A model generated the notes under the pieces. That model was given only the letters and a program-made list of their open reading frames with translations, searched no databases and was not told the DNA's origin. A stretch of DNA of 40,744 nucleotides from Candidatus Sumerlaeota bacterium (GTDB lineage: Bacteria; Sumerlaeota; Sumerlaeia; UBA8349): NCBI GenBank assembly GCA_016931035.1, contig JAFGFN010000087.1:1-40744 (forward strand), given 5' to 3'. A program made the position numbers and the translations under genes. Below, piece by piece: positions 25,405 to 34,319 of this stretch (within the stretch, counting starts at the first letter, position 1; every line of letters begins with the position of its first letter).

Positions 25405-25683
25405 TCAGTCCTCTTCGCCGAATTTCGTTTCAATGAGTTGAATCAGGCGGGCAAGAAGGTCCTCGCACTGGTCGCCGCGGACCTCGATCTTGAGCATGCT
25501 GCCCTGCTCGGCGGCGAGCATGATGACGTTCATGATGCTTTTGCCGTTGACCGTCTGGCCTTCCTTGGAAAGCTCCACCTCGCAGCCGGGATACTGGTTG
25601 CAGAGTTGCACTATTTGCGACGCGGGGCGCAAGTGGATGCCCAACGTGTTCTTGATCTCGACGTCCGCGCAAGCCGACTTCAT
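25405..25683 (-). CDS. ptsH: Phosphocarrier protein HPr
   Basis: A 92-residue HPr. The phosphoacceptor His lies in NTLGIHLRPAS and the regulatory Ser in NGKSIMNVIMLAAEQGS, so both the PTS phosphate transfer site and a possible HPr-kinase site are present. The ATG at 25683 has GGAG 7 nt upstream; a TTG seven codons earlier is less likely. The 205-nt gap to ptsI contains a short direct repeat of GGATTGCGAT (near 25357 and 25373) and no gene. Confidence 0.93.
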   Translation of the reverse strand: MKSACADVEIKNTLGIHLRPASQIVQLCNQYPGCEVELSKEGQTVNGKSIMNVIMLAAEQGSMLKIEVRGDQCEDLLARLIQLIETKFGEED

Positions 25684-25813
25684 CCCGTGCTCCGTGGTCC
25701 CCAAGTGGCCGCAGTCTCATCTCGTGGCGGGCGGCGCCCCACCGCATCGTATTCTCATTATTCGGTTTGCAGGCGTTTTCTGTCAATAGTCCTTCGAGAG
25801 TTTTCTTTCGTCC

Positions 25814-26383
25814 TTACGCCCGGTACAGACCGTGTTCGCGAATGTAGCCGAGCACGGGACGAGGGAGGCGCGACGACACGTCCTTGCCTTGGGCAATCAT
25901 GTTGCGGACGCCGGTACTCGACAGCCGGGGCAGGTAGTGCGGGATCTCCTGCTCCTCCTCGGTTTCCGCCGTATTGCAGTCGAGACGAGGCAGGACTCGA
26001 AACGAGACCGAGCGCCTGACTTCCTCGGCCTCCTTCCAGTCGTCGATCTCGTTCAGAAGATCCGATCCGATGACGATTTCGAAATCCGCGCCGGGAAAGA
26101 GGCCGCGCAACTGCCGAATCGTATCGATCGTGTAGCTGGGGCCGTCGCGCTTGCCCTCGATGTCGAGAACCTGGACCCGTTCTCCCAAGGGTTGGAACGC
26201 GAGTCGGCACATGGCCGAGCGGTGCTCGAAGGGAACATGGTCCTTGTCGAACGGGTGTCGGCCGCACGGAATGACGAGCGCGCGATCGATCTCGGCGGTC
26301 AGCAGGACGTATTGCACGGCGAGGACGTGCCCGACCTGGGGGGGGTCGAAGGATCCGCCGAAAATCGCGATTCGTTCCCTCAT
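25814..26383 (-). CDS. nadD: Nicotinate-nucleotide adenylyltransferase
   Basis: A 189-residue enzyme that converts nicotinate mononucleotide and ATP to deamido-NAD in NAD synthesis. The nucleotidyltransferase motif is GGSFDPPQVGHVLAVQYVL near the N-terminus; PCGRHPFDKDHVPFEHRSAM, then FEIVIGSDLLNEIDDWKEAE, and the C-terminal SSTGVRNMI (the ISSTxIR motif) follow. The ATG at 26383 places the fold immediately at the start; a longer in-frame upstream extension is not conserved. The bacillary obg-nadD-rsfS context is absent. Confidence 0.94.
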   Translation of the reverse strand: MRERIAIFGGSFDPPQVGHVLAVQYVLLTAEIDRALVIPCGRHPFDKDHVPFEHRSAMCRLAFQPLGERVQVLDIEGKRDGPSYTIDTIRQLRGLFPGADFEIVIGSDLLNEIDDWKEAEEVRRSVSFRVLPRLDCNTAETEEEQEIPHYLPRLSSTGVRNMIAQGKDVSSRLPRPVLGYIREHGLYRA

Positions 26384-26488
26384 AGGCTCGTGTCCGGGTT
26401 CGCCGATGGAATCACGCGCGGTTTCCTCCAACGCAGGCTATCGTGCAAACGGGCCGGTCTACCATGGAAACCCCCGCGGTGTCGGAGG

Positions 26489-27838
26489 TTATCTTGCTTG
26501 GTTCTCATCGGCCGGTCCCGTCTGGATCTGAAAGTCCCGAAAGCCGATCTCGGCGAGGTCGGGAGGGCTTCGGCGCCGAACGACGACGAACTCGTCGACG
26601 TGCGCCCGCGGTTCGATCCGGTTCTCACCCAGCGACGCAACGGACAGAAACAGATCGTAGCGACCGGCCGGAAGGAAGACCGACGCGCGGCGGTCCACCC
26701 GCTGGCTCGATGGGAAGAGCGTGTACGCCTGCCCGATTCCCGAAACGCCGAGTTCGACAAGCGCGCCGCGGCCGTCCACGCGGTCCGCCCTACCCCGCAC
26801 AACCAGGGTGTGTGTTCCGGGTTCGTCCACTATCAGGGGAAAGGCCGCCGGCTCGCGGGGAAGGAGCGGAGAGGGGAGTTCCTTCTCGGCCTCGCGGAGC
26901 CTGAGAATCGTCTCTCCGACCGGAAGAGGCGGATAGGTCGAGGTTGTCGGGTCGTCGATCGCGTCCGGGCTCGACCTTTCGCGGCGCCAGGCTTCGAGCA
27001 TTTCCGTCGCCCATAGATTGTGAGGCGGCGAAAGATGCGGCAAACATCGCTTCAGATACTCCTCCACCCAAGGCTCGATGTCGCCGATTCGAGCGCGGTA
27101 GATCTCGAGTTGAACGAACGCGTCCACGGCCCGCCCCTTGGCCAGAAGTAAGGGAACCTGGTCCAGCGTCCCCCGCGGAATCCGTCCCAGCGCCGGGAGA
27201 ACGAGGGAATTGGTTTCGTCGGCCTCGCGCCACCTTCCCTGCGCGCAAAGGGATTCCACTCTCAGGAAACGGATCAGATCGGATTCCGGCGTGCCGGGAG
27301 GCGCGGTTTCCTCGGCCTGCGACAGGAGGTTTTCTTCTTCGACGATTTTCCCGTCGCGGCGCGCGTCCATCGCGTCGAGCAGAAGAGGGGCGCAACGAGG
27401 CGCGTTTTTCAAGTCGTCGCGGTTCAGCCGTGGGCGCAGGACCCGCATCGCCGTCGAGTCGCGCCCCAGGATCAAGAGGGCCTCGAACCCGTGCCATCGC
27501 CAGGCGGGATCGGCCGTCTCCGTGCGCTCCATCTCCAATGCGGTCGCCGTGAGTTCGCGCCAGGCGCCGCACTCCCGGAAGGTGCCCAGCGCGTAGTGTT
27601 GCCATTGCGGATCCTTCAGCATATCCGGTTTGAGGGCGAGGATGTCGGGCAGAATGGGGTAATAGTGGCGCAGGCCGTGGTTGAGCCAGATGCGTCGCAT
27701 CGCAATGCGGCGACGGACCCCGTCGGTGTTGGCGAAGACGACGAGCTCGACGATGAGGATCGCGCCCAGGACGAGGACCGCGCCGATCCAGAAGGCCGGT
27801 CTCGATAGAAGCGTTCGCATGGCGGAATGGCGCGGCAT
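26489..27838 (-). CDS. Membrane-anchored TPR-like protein of unknown function
   Basis: A 449-residue protein. A single N-terminal membrane helix at about 15-36 (FWIGAVLVLGAILIVELVVF) acts as anchor or uncleaved signal. Residues about 50-290 are helical with TPR-like pairs (WRWHGFEALLILGRDSTAMR, QVPLLLAKGRAVDAFVQLEI). The C-terminal third (about 330-440) is probably beta-rich: TLVVRGRADRVDGRGALVEL and RRASVFLPAGRYDLFLSVAS recall a carbohydrate-binding-like jelly roll. I do not recognise a family. The start could be 27838 or ATG 27820. It lies in the minus-strand run between mqnD and nadD and may be co-transcribed. Confidence 0.75.
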   Translation of the reverse strand: MPRHSAMRTLLSRPAFWIGAVLVLGAILIVELVVFANTDGVRRRIAMRRIWLNHGLRHYYPILPDILALKPDMLKDPQWQHYALGTFRECGAWRELTATALEMERTETADPAWRWHGFEALLILGRDSTAMRVLRPRLNRDDLKNAPRCAPLLLDAMDARRDGKIVEEENLLSQAEETAPPGTPESDLIRFLRVESLCAQGRWREADETNSLVLPALGRIPRGTLDQVPLLLAKGRAVDAFVQLEIYRARIGDIEPWVEEYLKRCLPHLSPPHNLWATEMLEAWRRERSSPDAIDDPTTSTYPPLPVGETILRLREAEKELPSPLLPREPAAFPLIVDEPGTHTLVVRGRADRVDGRGALVELGVSGIGQAYTLFPSSQRVDRRASVFLPAGRYDLFLSVASLGENRIEPRAHVDEFVVVRRRSPPDLAEIGFRDFQIQTGPADENQAR

Positions 27839-27887
27839 GGTGTCTCTATTCGTATCGCTTCGAATGCAGGCCGGCGGCGCGCCCGCG

Positions 27888-28724
27888 TCAGGAGTCCCCT
27901 ACGAATTCCGGCTCGACCCGAGCGGGGAGCAGACCCGCCTCGGCGCCCCGGCGAAGGAATTCGCCGAGTGCCCGGCGTCCGGAATCTCCATAGTCCAGCG
28001 TGAGATCGTTCACGTACATCGAAACGAACCGGTCGGTCCTCGCGTCGTCCAGGTCGCGCCCCCAGGCCGCCGCCGAGACAAGCGCCTCCTGGCGATGCGC
28101 CAGTCCCCATTCCACCGAGCGTCTCAGCACCCGATCGACCCGGAGTTGCAGATCGTTCGGAAGGTCCCGGCGGATGGCGTTGACTCCGAGCGGAAGGGGC
28201 AGACCGGAAGTGAGATCGCTCCACCACGCGCCGAGGTCGACGACCAGACAAAGCCCTTCGCCCGCATAGGTCAGCTGTCCCTCGTGAATGAGAAGTCCCG
28301 CGTCCGTCTCGCCCGCGCGCACCGCGTCGATGATGCGATCGAACGCGACGACGCGATATTGGAACTCTCCGAGATACAATCTCAACGCCAGGAACGCCGA
28401 GGTGCGTTCGCCCGGCACGGCGATCGGGCGCTTGCGGCATTCGTCGAGCGACAAGGGCTCGCGAGCGACAAGCGAGGGCCCGTATCCGAGTCCCATGCTG
28501 GCGCCGCTGTTGAGCAGGAGATAGCGATCGGTCAGAAAGGCATAGGCATGAGCCGAGAGAGCGGTGACGTCGAGCTCGCTCCGCTCGGCGCGCCGGTTGA
28601 GCGTTTCGATGTCCTGGAGGAGATGTTCGAATTCAAGGCCCTCGGTGTCGATTTGTCCCTTGGCGAGGGCGTGGAACATGAAAGCGTCGTCGGGATCGGG
28701 GCTGTGTCCTAGCGTCAGTTTCAT
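27888..28724 (-). CDS. mqnD: 1,4-dihydroxy-6-naphthoate synthase (futalosine pathway)
   Basis: A 278-residue enzyme that converts cyclic de-hypoxanthine futalosine to 1,4-dihydroxy-6-naphthoate on the alternative menaquinone route. The opening MKLTLGHSPDPDDAFMFHAL is diagnostic, followed by DIETLNRRAERSELDVTALS, GASMGLGYGPSLVAR and DAGLLIHEGQLTYAGEGLC, and the catalytic-loop region LPLPLGVNAIRRDL. Length is normal. It indicates a menaquinone-based respiratory chain made through futalosine. Other mqn genes are not in the window. Confidence 0.93.
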   Translation of the reverse strand: MKLTLGHSPDPDDAFMFHALAKGQIDTEGLEFEHLLQDIETLNRRAERSELDVTALSAHAYAFLTDRYLLLNSGASMGLGYGPSLVAREPLSLDECRKRPIAVPGERTSAFLALRLYLGEFQYRVVAFDRIIDAVRAGETDAGLLIHEGQLTYAGEGLCLVVDLGAWWSDLTSGLPLPLGVNAIRRDLPNDLQLRVDRVLRRSVEWGLAHRQEALVSAAAWGRDLDDARTDRFVSMYVNDLTLDYGDSGRRALGEFLRRGAEAGLLPARVEPEFVGDS

Positions 28725-28863
28725 GGGAAGAGTCGCGTCTCCTTGCGCGGGTGGCGCGCGGGAAAGAGGAATCCCTCGTCATCTCGCATCGCGCCCATCT
28801 TAAGGCAGGCGCGGAACGATCTCAAGGTCAACGATTTCGGGACTCACGCGCGGCGAGTCGATT

Positions 28864-29910
28864 TCATTCGTAGAGAATCCAGGATTCGCCCGTCGAGAGC
28901 GGCGGCGGGGGCGGCACGGCGCGGTAGAAGAAGACCCGTCCGTCCGATTCGCCGACGAGAAGGTCGGGCGTTCCATCTTGGTCCCAATCCGCGACGGTCG
29001 GGCGCGAGTCGAATCCCACGTCCAGGGTCGCGCCGCCCGCGGTCAGGAGTTCCCAGCCCGAGAAAGCGGGCGCGTCGTCGGTTCCCTTGTTGTCGAAGAA
29101 GTAAACGTTGCCGTATTGGTTGCCGCAGAGAAGGTCCTTCTTCCCGTCGTCGTTCCAGTCGCACACGACCGGGGCCGCGCGATCGCCCACGTCCAGGTTG
29201 ACGGAACCGTCCTGGATGAAGGAGGCGCTGGAGAAGGCCGGCGCCGCGGCGGTCCCCGTGTTGAGGAGGAGATAGACGTGCCCGTACATTTCGCCGCAGA
29301 CGAGGTCGCGTTTGCCGTCGTTGTTCCAATCCACGAAGAAAGGCATGGAGTTGAAGCCCGCGTCGAAGTCCGAACCGCTCACTTCGACGCGGTCGTAGTC
29401 GGGGTAGATCTGCGAGAAGACGGGCGCCGCGTCCGTGCCTTCGTTCAGCAGGATATGGATGATGCCGTAGCGTTCCCCGAGGATCAGGTCCTTCATGCCG
29501 TCCGAATTCCAGTCCACGACTCGCGGACCCGATCCCATCGACAGGTCGTAGCCGGTTCGCACGTTGACGCCGCCGGACAGGAGGTAGGACCACCCGTCGA
29601 AGACGGGCGCGGCGCCCCCTGTCCCCTGGTTGAGAAACGACCGGACGTAGCCGTAGCCGTACTGGCCCACGATCAGGTCGATTCGTCCGTCGCCGTCCCA
29701 GTCCGCGACTTCCGGCGCGGCTTCCTCGCCCACGTCGAGGTTCGACGCGCCGTCCTGGACGACGACAAAGGACTCGAGTTCCGGAAGCGCGCCGGAAACT
29801 CGGTCGGCGAGGCAGAGCCAAGGAAGCGTCAACAGGACGAGACCGGCGAGGCGGGGAGAGAGAGTCGAGAATGAAAGGGCGCGACGAGACGCGGAGTTTC
29901 TGAATGCCAT
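28864..29910 (-). CDS. Secreted VCBS/FG-GAP repeat protein
   Basis: A 348-residue exported protein. After a signal peptide ending near residue 36-40 (LVLLTLPWLCLADRVSG), the sequence is a run of about six repeats of 50 residues with the pattern P-x-V-x-D-W-[DN]-x-D-G-x-x-D-L-[IL]-x-G...N-x-G-T...AP-x-F, e.g. VADWDGDGRIDLIVGQYGYG. The D-x-D-x-D-G loops are typical calcium-binding FG-GAP/VCBS blades and suggest a beta-propeller. The C-terminus carries PPPPPLSTG. Such proteins are abundant in secretomes of Planctomycetes-like bacteria and may bind surfaces or other proteins; the ligand is unknown. I chose the ATG at 29910 over an upstream start because the signal peptide is then of normal length. 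It diverges from the aldo/keto reductase. Confidence 0.88.
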   Translation of the reverse strand: MAFRNSASRRALSFSTLSPRLAGLVLLTLPWLCLADRVSGALPELESFVVVQDGASNLDVGEEAAPEVADWDGDGRIDLIVGQYGYGYVRSFLNQGTGGAAPVFDGWSYLLSGGVNVRTGYDLSMGSGPRVVDWNSDGMKDLILGERYGIIHILLNEGTDAAPVFSQIYPDYDRVEVSGSDFDAGFNSMPFFVDWNNDGKRDLVCGEMYGHVYLLLNTGTAAAPAFSSASFIQDGSVNLDVGDRAAPVVCDWNDDGKKDLLCGNQYGNVYFFDNKGTDDAPAFSGWELLTAGGATLDVGFDSRPTVADWDQDGTPDLLVGESDGRVFFYRAVPPPPPLSTGESWILYE

Positions 29911-29977
29911 GGCGTTTTGTCCGTGCCTTCTTCGGAGTCTTTCGACACAATACCACACGAGAGCGAGGATGGCCAGA

Positions 29978-30904
29978 ATGCGGTTCGGCGTTCTTGGACG
30001 AACGGGACTCAGGGTGAGCCGACTCGGTTACGGTGCGATGGAACTGCGTCGTCCCTTGGCAGGGGAGGGGCCGACGTGTTCCGAGCCACAAGCTGAGGCG
30101 ATTCTCAACGCGGTTCTCGACGCCGGGATCAACTTCATCGACACCTCGCCCGACTACGGACGGAGCGAGGAGCGAATCGGCCGCTACGTGGGCTCGCGCC
30201 GCAAGGAGTTCTTCCTGGCCACGAAATGCGGGTGCAATCCGCCCGATATGCGGGCTCGCCCCGACGAGCCGCACCACATCTGGACGCGCGCGCAACTCCT
30301 GCGCAACATCGAGGAGAGTCTCCATCGACTCAGAACGGACTACGTGGACGTTCTGCAACTCCACAATCCCTATCTGCAACAGCAGAAGATGGGCCGAACC
30401 GACGTTGCGATGGATGAACTGATCGAGACGCTCGGCGAGATTCGGTCCCAAGGACTCGCGCGCTTCATCGGCGTCTCGACGACTCTCCCATGGATGATCG
30501 AGCACGTCGAGCGCGACGTGTTCGACGCCTTCCAGGTTCCATACTCCTGTCTGCAGCCCGAGCACGACGAAGCCATTCGACGCGCCGCGGCGACCGGGGC
30601 GGGCATCGTGATCCGAGGAGGAATTGCCCGGGGTGGCCCGGATGCCCAGGCCGCGCCCGCCCCGAATTCCGATCTGTGGCGCAGGGCTCGGCTCGACGAT
30701 CTCCTCGACGGCATGAAACCCTCCGAGTTCCTCCTGCGTTTCACCTTGTCCCACCCGCACTGCGACACGACGATCGTCGGAACATGCGATGCCGAGCATC
30801 TGGCCGAGAACCTCGCGGCCGTCGCGGCGGGCCCCTTGCCGCAGGACGTCTGTCTGAATGCGATCCGCAGGATAACGGATGCGACAGCGGCGTCTCGACC
30901 CTGA
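29978..30904 (+). CDS. Aldo/keto reductase
   Basis: A 308-residue NADPH-dependent reductase of the aldo/keto reductase fold. The start MRFGVLGRTGLRVSRLGYGA is typical of the YghZ/general stress-type subgroup. The catalytic tetrad is visible: Asp and Tyr in FIDTSPDYGRSEERIGRYVG, Lys in FFLATKCG and His in YVDVLQLHNP. The C-terminal part (HCDTTIVGTCDAEHLAENLA) carries the usual cofactor-binding residues. The ATG at 29978 has CGAGG 9 nt upstream; 29969 is an alternative. The physiological substrate cannot be told from sequence. The 67-bp gap to the divergent VCBS gene probably holds both promoters. Confidence 0.92.
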   Translation: MRFGVLGRTGLRVSRLGYGAMELRRPLAGEGPTCSEPQAEAILNAVLDAGINFIDTSPDYGRSEERIGRYVGSRRKEFFLATKCGCNPPDMRARPDEPHHIWTRAQLLRNIEESLHRLRTDYVDVLQLHNPYLQQQKMGRTDVAMDELIETLGEIRSQGLARFIGVSTTLPWMIEHVERDVFDAFQVPYSCLQPEHDEAIRRAAATGAGIVIRGGIARGGPDAQAAPAPNSDLWRRARLDDLLDGMKPSEFLLRFTLSHPHCDTTIVGTCDAEHLAENLAAVAAGPLPQDVCLNAIRRITDATAASRP

Positions 30905-30929
30905 ACCGATGCCGAGCACGATGTCGTTC

Positions 30930-31083
30930 GAGTCCACTTCCGGGAGGATTTCAAAGTCGTTTCTCGATAGCGAGGCAGGCTGAAGCCTGTACTCAAAACT
31001 CGTTCTGAGTACAGGCTTCAGCCTGCCTGTGAACCTCGTTTCGTCCTCGGATCACGACTTTGAAATCCTCCTGAGTCCACTTC
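30930..31083. mobile_element. MITE-like palindromic element with 11-bp flanking direct repeats
   Basis: GAGTCCACTTC occurs at 30930-30940 and again in the same orientation at 31073-31083, which looks like a target-site duplication. Between them, an 18-bp perfect terminal inverted repeat (30943-30960 with 31054-31071, GGAGGATTTCAAAGTCGT) encloses an inner perfect 23-bp inverted repeat (30973-30995 with 31006-31028) with a 10-nt loop. The element has no coding capacity. It fills the gap between the reductase (ends 30904) and the HDOD gene; 31084-31237 shows nothing else certain. Confidence 0.7.
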
Positions 31084-31237
31084 TTCATTCGCCAACATTT
31101 GCTTGACTCACCGGCTGTCCCTGCCGATGATCTTAGAGGCTACGCCTTTCGTTTCAGGCCTGTGACCCCATAGGGCGCGGCCTACGCCGGCCTCGATTTC
31201 GCGCGACCCGATCGCCACGCATCCAGGATTCACACCA

Positions 31238-32104
31238 ATGATCAGCCGAGAGATTCTCCGGAACTTGTTGGATGTCGAGGATTTGCCCACTTTGCCTCAG
31301 GTCGTCGCGCGAATTGTGGACACGGCGGGCGACGAGAAATCCTCGGCCCAGGACCTGACCGCGGTGCTCGAGGGCGATCACGCCATCTCGGCGCGCGTGC
31401 TGCGGTTCGCCAATTCTCCCTTCTACGGTCTTCCTTCCCAGGTCGATTCCATCCGTCGCGCCGTTGTCCTGATCGGTTTCGACACGGTGAAGATGCTTGC
31501 TCTGGCGACATCGGTTTTCGGCGTGCTGGGAAGCCGAGTGCAGTCGGCGTTCGACGCGCAGGACTTCTGGATGCATTCATTCGGCGCGGCCAAAGCGGCG
31601 CAGATCCTGGCGCAAAGGGTCGGTCCCGTGGAGTCGCCCGAGACCTGTTTCACGGGCGGTCTTCTCCACGACATCGGGAAATACGTGTTGGGGTTGTACA
31701 TGGGAGAGGGATATGGACGCATCTGCACAACGGCTCGAACCGGCGGACGGCCGCTGCGCGAGGTGGAATACGAGCAGATCCAGACCACGCACGCCGAGAT
31801 CGGCGGCTGGATCGCCAGCCATTGGCGATTCCCTCCCATCGTCACGACCATGATCCTCCGGCAGTACGAATGCGGAACCTACCGCGGCCCCCACGCCAAG
31901 GAGGTCGGCATCGCCTATCTGGCAAACGTGCTCTCGCGACTCGCGGGATTCGGTTACGCGTCCGACCCCAAGGTGCAGCCGACCCAAGGCGGGTTGGCGA
32001 ATTCCCTCGGCCTGGGGACGGACGCGGTTGTGGGCATTGCCCAGGAGTTGCAGGCAAGCAAGGCGCACACTCTCGCCTTGCTCCATCTTCTTTCGAGGCC
32101 CTAG
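31238..32104 (+). CDS. HDOD domain signalling protein
   Basis: A 288-residue protein with a full HDOD domain: LPTLPQVVARIVDTAGDEKS, LTAVLEGDHAISARVLRFAN, SPFYGLPSQVDSIRRAVVLI, then GLLHDIGKYVLG and the HAEIGGWIASHW segment. These are the conserved parts of this HD-related fold, whose members usually act as non-catalytic output domains in motility, c-di-GMP and stress signalling. The protein is stand-alone with no receiver attached. The histidine-kinase gene starts 32 nt downstream on the same strand, so the two are probably one operon. Confidence 0.9.
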   Translation: MISREILRNLLDVEDLPTLPQVVARIVDTAGDEKSSAQDLTAVLEGDHAISARVLRFANSPFYGLPSQVDSIRRAVVLIGFDTVKMLALATSVFGVLGSRVQSAFDAQDFWMHSFGAAKAAQILAQRVGPVESPETCFTGGLLHDIGKYVLGLYMGEGYGRICTTARTGGRPLREVEYEQIQTTHAEIGGWIASHWRFPPIVTTMILRQYECGTYRGPHAKEVGIAYLANVLSRLAGFGYASDPKVQPTQGGLANSLGLGTDAVVGIAQELQASKAHTLALLHLLSRP

Positions 32105-32136
32105 TTGTTGTATGGCTCCAAGGCGAGACGCGAACA

Positions 32137-34269
32137 ATGACTCCGGATACCGAATACAACTACCCTCGTCCCTTGGCGGAGACCTTGTGGGAGCTGAACC
32201 GTCGCCATGAGCGACTAGTGCAGGGACTCTCGATCATGCGCCAGATCGACGAGTTCGACGATCCGGCGCTCGACCTTGAAATCGTCTTCCTGCGCCTCTT
32301 GGGAACGCTCTCTCTGGGACTGCGGGCCGAAAACGCGTCCCTGATGTTGCTCGATCCCACAGGCGAGTTCCTGGAACTTCGGGCGGCGTGCAGTCCGCTC
32401 GAAGAAGAAGGCCAGTCGTTCGGCTCGGGCGAGTGGTCCGGCAAGAGGTTCCAGCGCGGCGAAGGGATCGCGGGCAAGGTGGCTCAAACCGGGAAACCGT
32501 TCCGGCTCGACGACACGACCAAGTCGAGCGAGTTCGCCGTTCTCAAATCGAGCGATGTCGAGGTCCGTTCCCTTCTCTGCTATCCTCTGATTCTCAAGGA
32601 CCGTCCCATCGGCGTGCTCAACATGAGCCAATCGCGCCCCGCGCATTTCTCGATCGAGTCCGAGCGCATTCTCGCCCTGGTGGCCCAGCGGGCCGCCCGC
32701 GTCGTGGCCACGCATCTATTGCACGACCAAGTCCGCAGATCGGAGGAACACTACCGTCTCGTTTCTACGAACGCGAGCGACGGCTTGCTCGTCCTCGATC
32801 CGGACGGTCGCGTGTTGGATGCGAATCCCGCCGTCGAGAGAATCACGGGCGTGCGCGTTCGAGAGATTCTCAGCGGCGACGTCGCCTGGACTACTCTCGT
32901 TCACGAAGAGGACCGCCTCCTCCTCCGCCAGTGCCGTTCGGTGGCGAGTCAGAGCGGCGGGCCCGCGATGGTGGAATACCGCCTGATCGATTCCTCCGGG
33001 AAGACGCACCACGTCGAGGAACGTTGCACTCTCCTGCGTGGGGCGAGAGGCGAGGAGCCCCTGCTTGTGTCGGTCTTGCGCGACACGACCGAACGTCGGC
33101 GCGCGGAAGAAGAGCGCCGCAGTCTGGAAATGCACAGGTTGGAAAGTCTGAACCGAATGGCGGGCGGAATCGCTCACGACTTCAACAACTTGTTGATGGG
33201 AATCACGGGGAACACGAATCTGATGCTCATGGACTTGTCGCCGGATTCTCCGTTTCGCGAGAGCGTGGAGGAAATCGAGGATTCCGCCCTGCGAGCCCAG
33301 GAGATGGTCTCCCAATTGCTCGCCTTCTCGGGCCTGGGGACTTTCCTGGTGCAAACGCTCGACCTCACCCGCCTGGTTCGCGAGATGCACCCGATTCTCG
33401 AGGCTTCGATACCTTCCGAGACCGCGCTCGAAATGGATCTCGACGAGGCGGTTCCCTCAATCAAGGCCGATGCCACTCAGCTGCGTCGTCTCGTGACATG
33501 CCTTCTGAACAATTCCGTCGAATCGCTCGTCAACCGCGACGGAACGATCGCGATCCGGACCGGCGCGATACCGGCGGATCGCTCGTACCTGGCCTCGTGT
33601 TGCGTCGACGACGATCTCGTGCCGGGGCGGTACGTCTACTTGGAGGTCGAGGATACAGGCTGCGGGATCGACGGTTCGCTCGTGGCGAAGATCTTCGATC
33701 CGTTCTTCACGACCAAGTTCACCGGTCGCGGCCTTGGCCTGGCGGCCGTGTTGGGCATTGCGCGCGCTCACAAGGGAACGGTCCGGCTCGAGAGCGAACC
33801 GGGTCGAGGGACGCGAGTTCGCGTTCTGTTCCCCGTTGTGAAGGGCGCTCCGAAGCCGGCCCCGCGGCATGACGAATCGTCTGGCGAATGGCAGGCGGGT
33901 GGAACGGTTCTTCTAGTCGACGACGAAGCGACCATTCTGGGTCTCGGGAAACGCATGCTCGAAAAGGCCGGTTTCACGGTTCTCGCGGCGGCGGATGGAA
34001 AGGAAGCGGTCGACGTCTTCTCCCAGCGTCACGCGGACATCGTCTGCGTTCTTCTGAATCTGTCCATGCCGCGAATGGGCGGAGGAGAAGCTCTCGCCGC
34101 GATTCGGAAGATTCGTTCGGATGTTCCCATTATTGTCGCGAGCGGCTACAGCGAAGAAGAAGTGGCCAAGCAGTTCGCTTCCGGGACGCTTGCGGGAATC
34201 ATTCAGAAGCCCTATCGCTTCAGCGATCTGATCGCTCTCTTGAGACAAGTCCTTTCTTCCCCGCACTGA
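32137..34269 (+). CDS. Cytosolic hybrid histidine kinase (GAF-PAS-HK-receiver) with atypical receiver
   Basis: A 710-residue kinase with no membrane segment. GAF domain at about 45-195 (GRGEGIAGKVAQTGKPF-like segment, RPIGVLNMSQS). PAS at about 202-325 (GLLVLDPDGRVLDANPAVER). HisKA with phosphoacceptor His347 in GGIAHDFNNLLMG. HATPase at about 440-570 with N-box LLNNSVES, DTGCGI (507-512), FDPFFTTKFTGRGLGL and GRGTRV. C-terminal receiver at about 588-710 with the acidic pair D595-D596, Ser669 in ASGYS and Lys691 in QKPY. The phosphorylated Asp position is Asn641 (CVLLNLSMPRMGG; codon AAT), so the receiver probably cannot be phosphorylated in the normal way. The ATG at 32137 has an AGGCGAG stretch upstream. 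Same strand as the HDOD gene. Confidence 0.93.
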   Translation: MTPDTEYNYPRPLAETLWELNRRHERLVQGLSIMRQIDEFDDPALDLEIVFLRLLGTLSLGLRAENASLMLLDPTGEFLELRAACSPLEEEGQSFGSGEWSGKRFQRGEGIAGKVAQTGKPFRLDDTTKSSEFAVLKSSDVEVRSLLCYPLILKDRPIGVLNMSQSRPAHFSIESERILALVAQRAARVVATHLLHDQVRRSEEHYRLVSTNASDGLLVLDPDGRVLDANPAVERITGVRVREILSGDVAWTTLVHEEDRLLLRQCRSVASQSGGPAMVEYRLIDSSGKTHHVEERCTLLRGARGEEPLLVSVLRDTTERRRAEEERRSLEMHRLESLNRMAGGIAHDFNNLLMGITGNTNLMLMDLSPDSPFRESVEEIEDSALRAQEMVSQLLAFSGLGTFLVQTLDLTRLVREMHPILEASIPSETALEMDLDEAVPSIKADATQLRRLVTCLLNNSVESLVNRDGTIAIRTGAIPADRSYLASCCVDDDLVPGRYVYLEVEDTGCGIDGSLVAKIFDPFFTTKFTGRGLGLAAVLGIARAHKGTVRLESEPGRGTRVRVLFPVVKGAPKPAPRHDESSGEWQAGGTVLLVDDEATILGLGKRMLEKAGFTVLAAADGKEAVDVFSQRHADIVCVLLNLSMPRMGGGEALAAIRKIRSDVPIIVASGYSEEEVAKQFASGTLAGIIQKPYRFSDLIALLRQVLSSPH

Positions 34270-34319
34270 CGCGTGTCGGCGCGTCGCGCAGGTTCGCCGG
34301 GACTCCATGGGAGGGGAAA

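Noticed and set aside
28844..30937. Minus-strand open frame of about 700 codons spanning the reductase and VCBS genes
   Set aside because: It runs antisense through the aldo/keto reductase and out of frame through the VCBS gene, both of which have clear family motifs.
31107..31130. Second sigma-28-like promoter before the HDOD gene (GCCGATGA)
   Set aside because: The -10-like box is fair but no TAAA-type box lies at the right distance; only a weak TTGAC is upstream.
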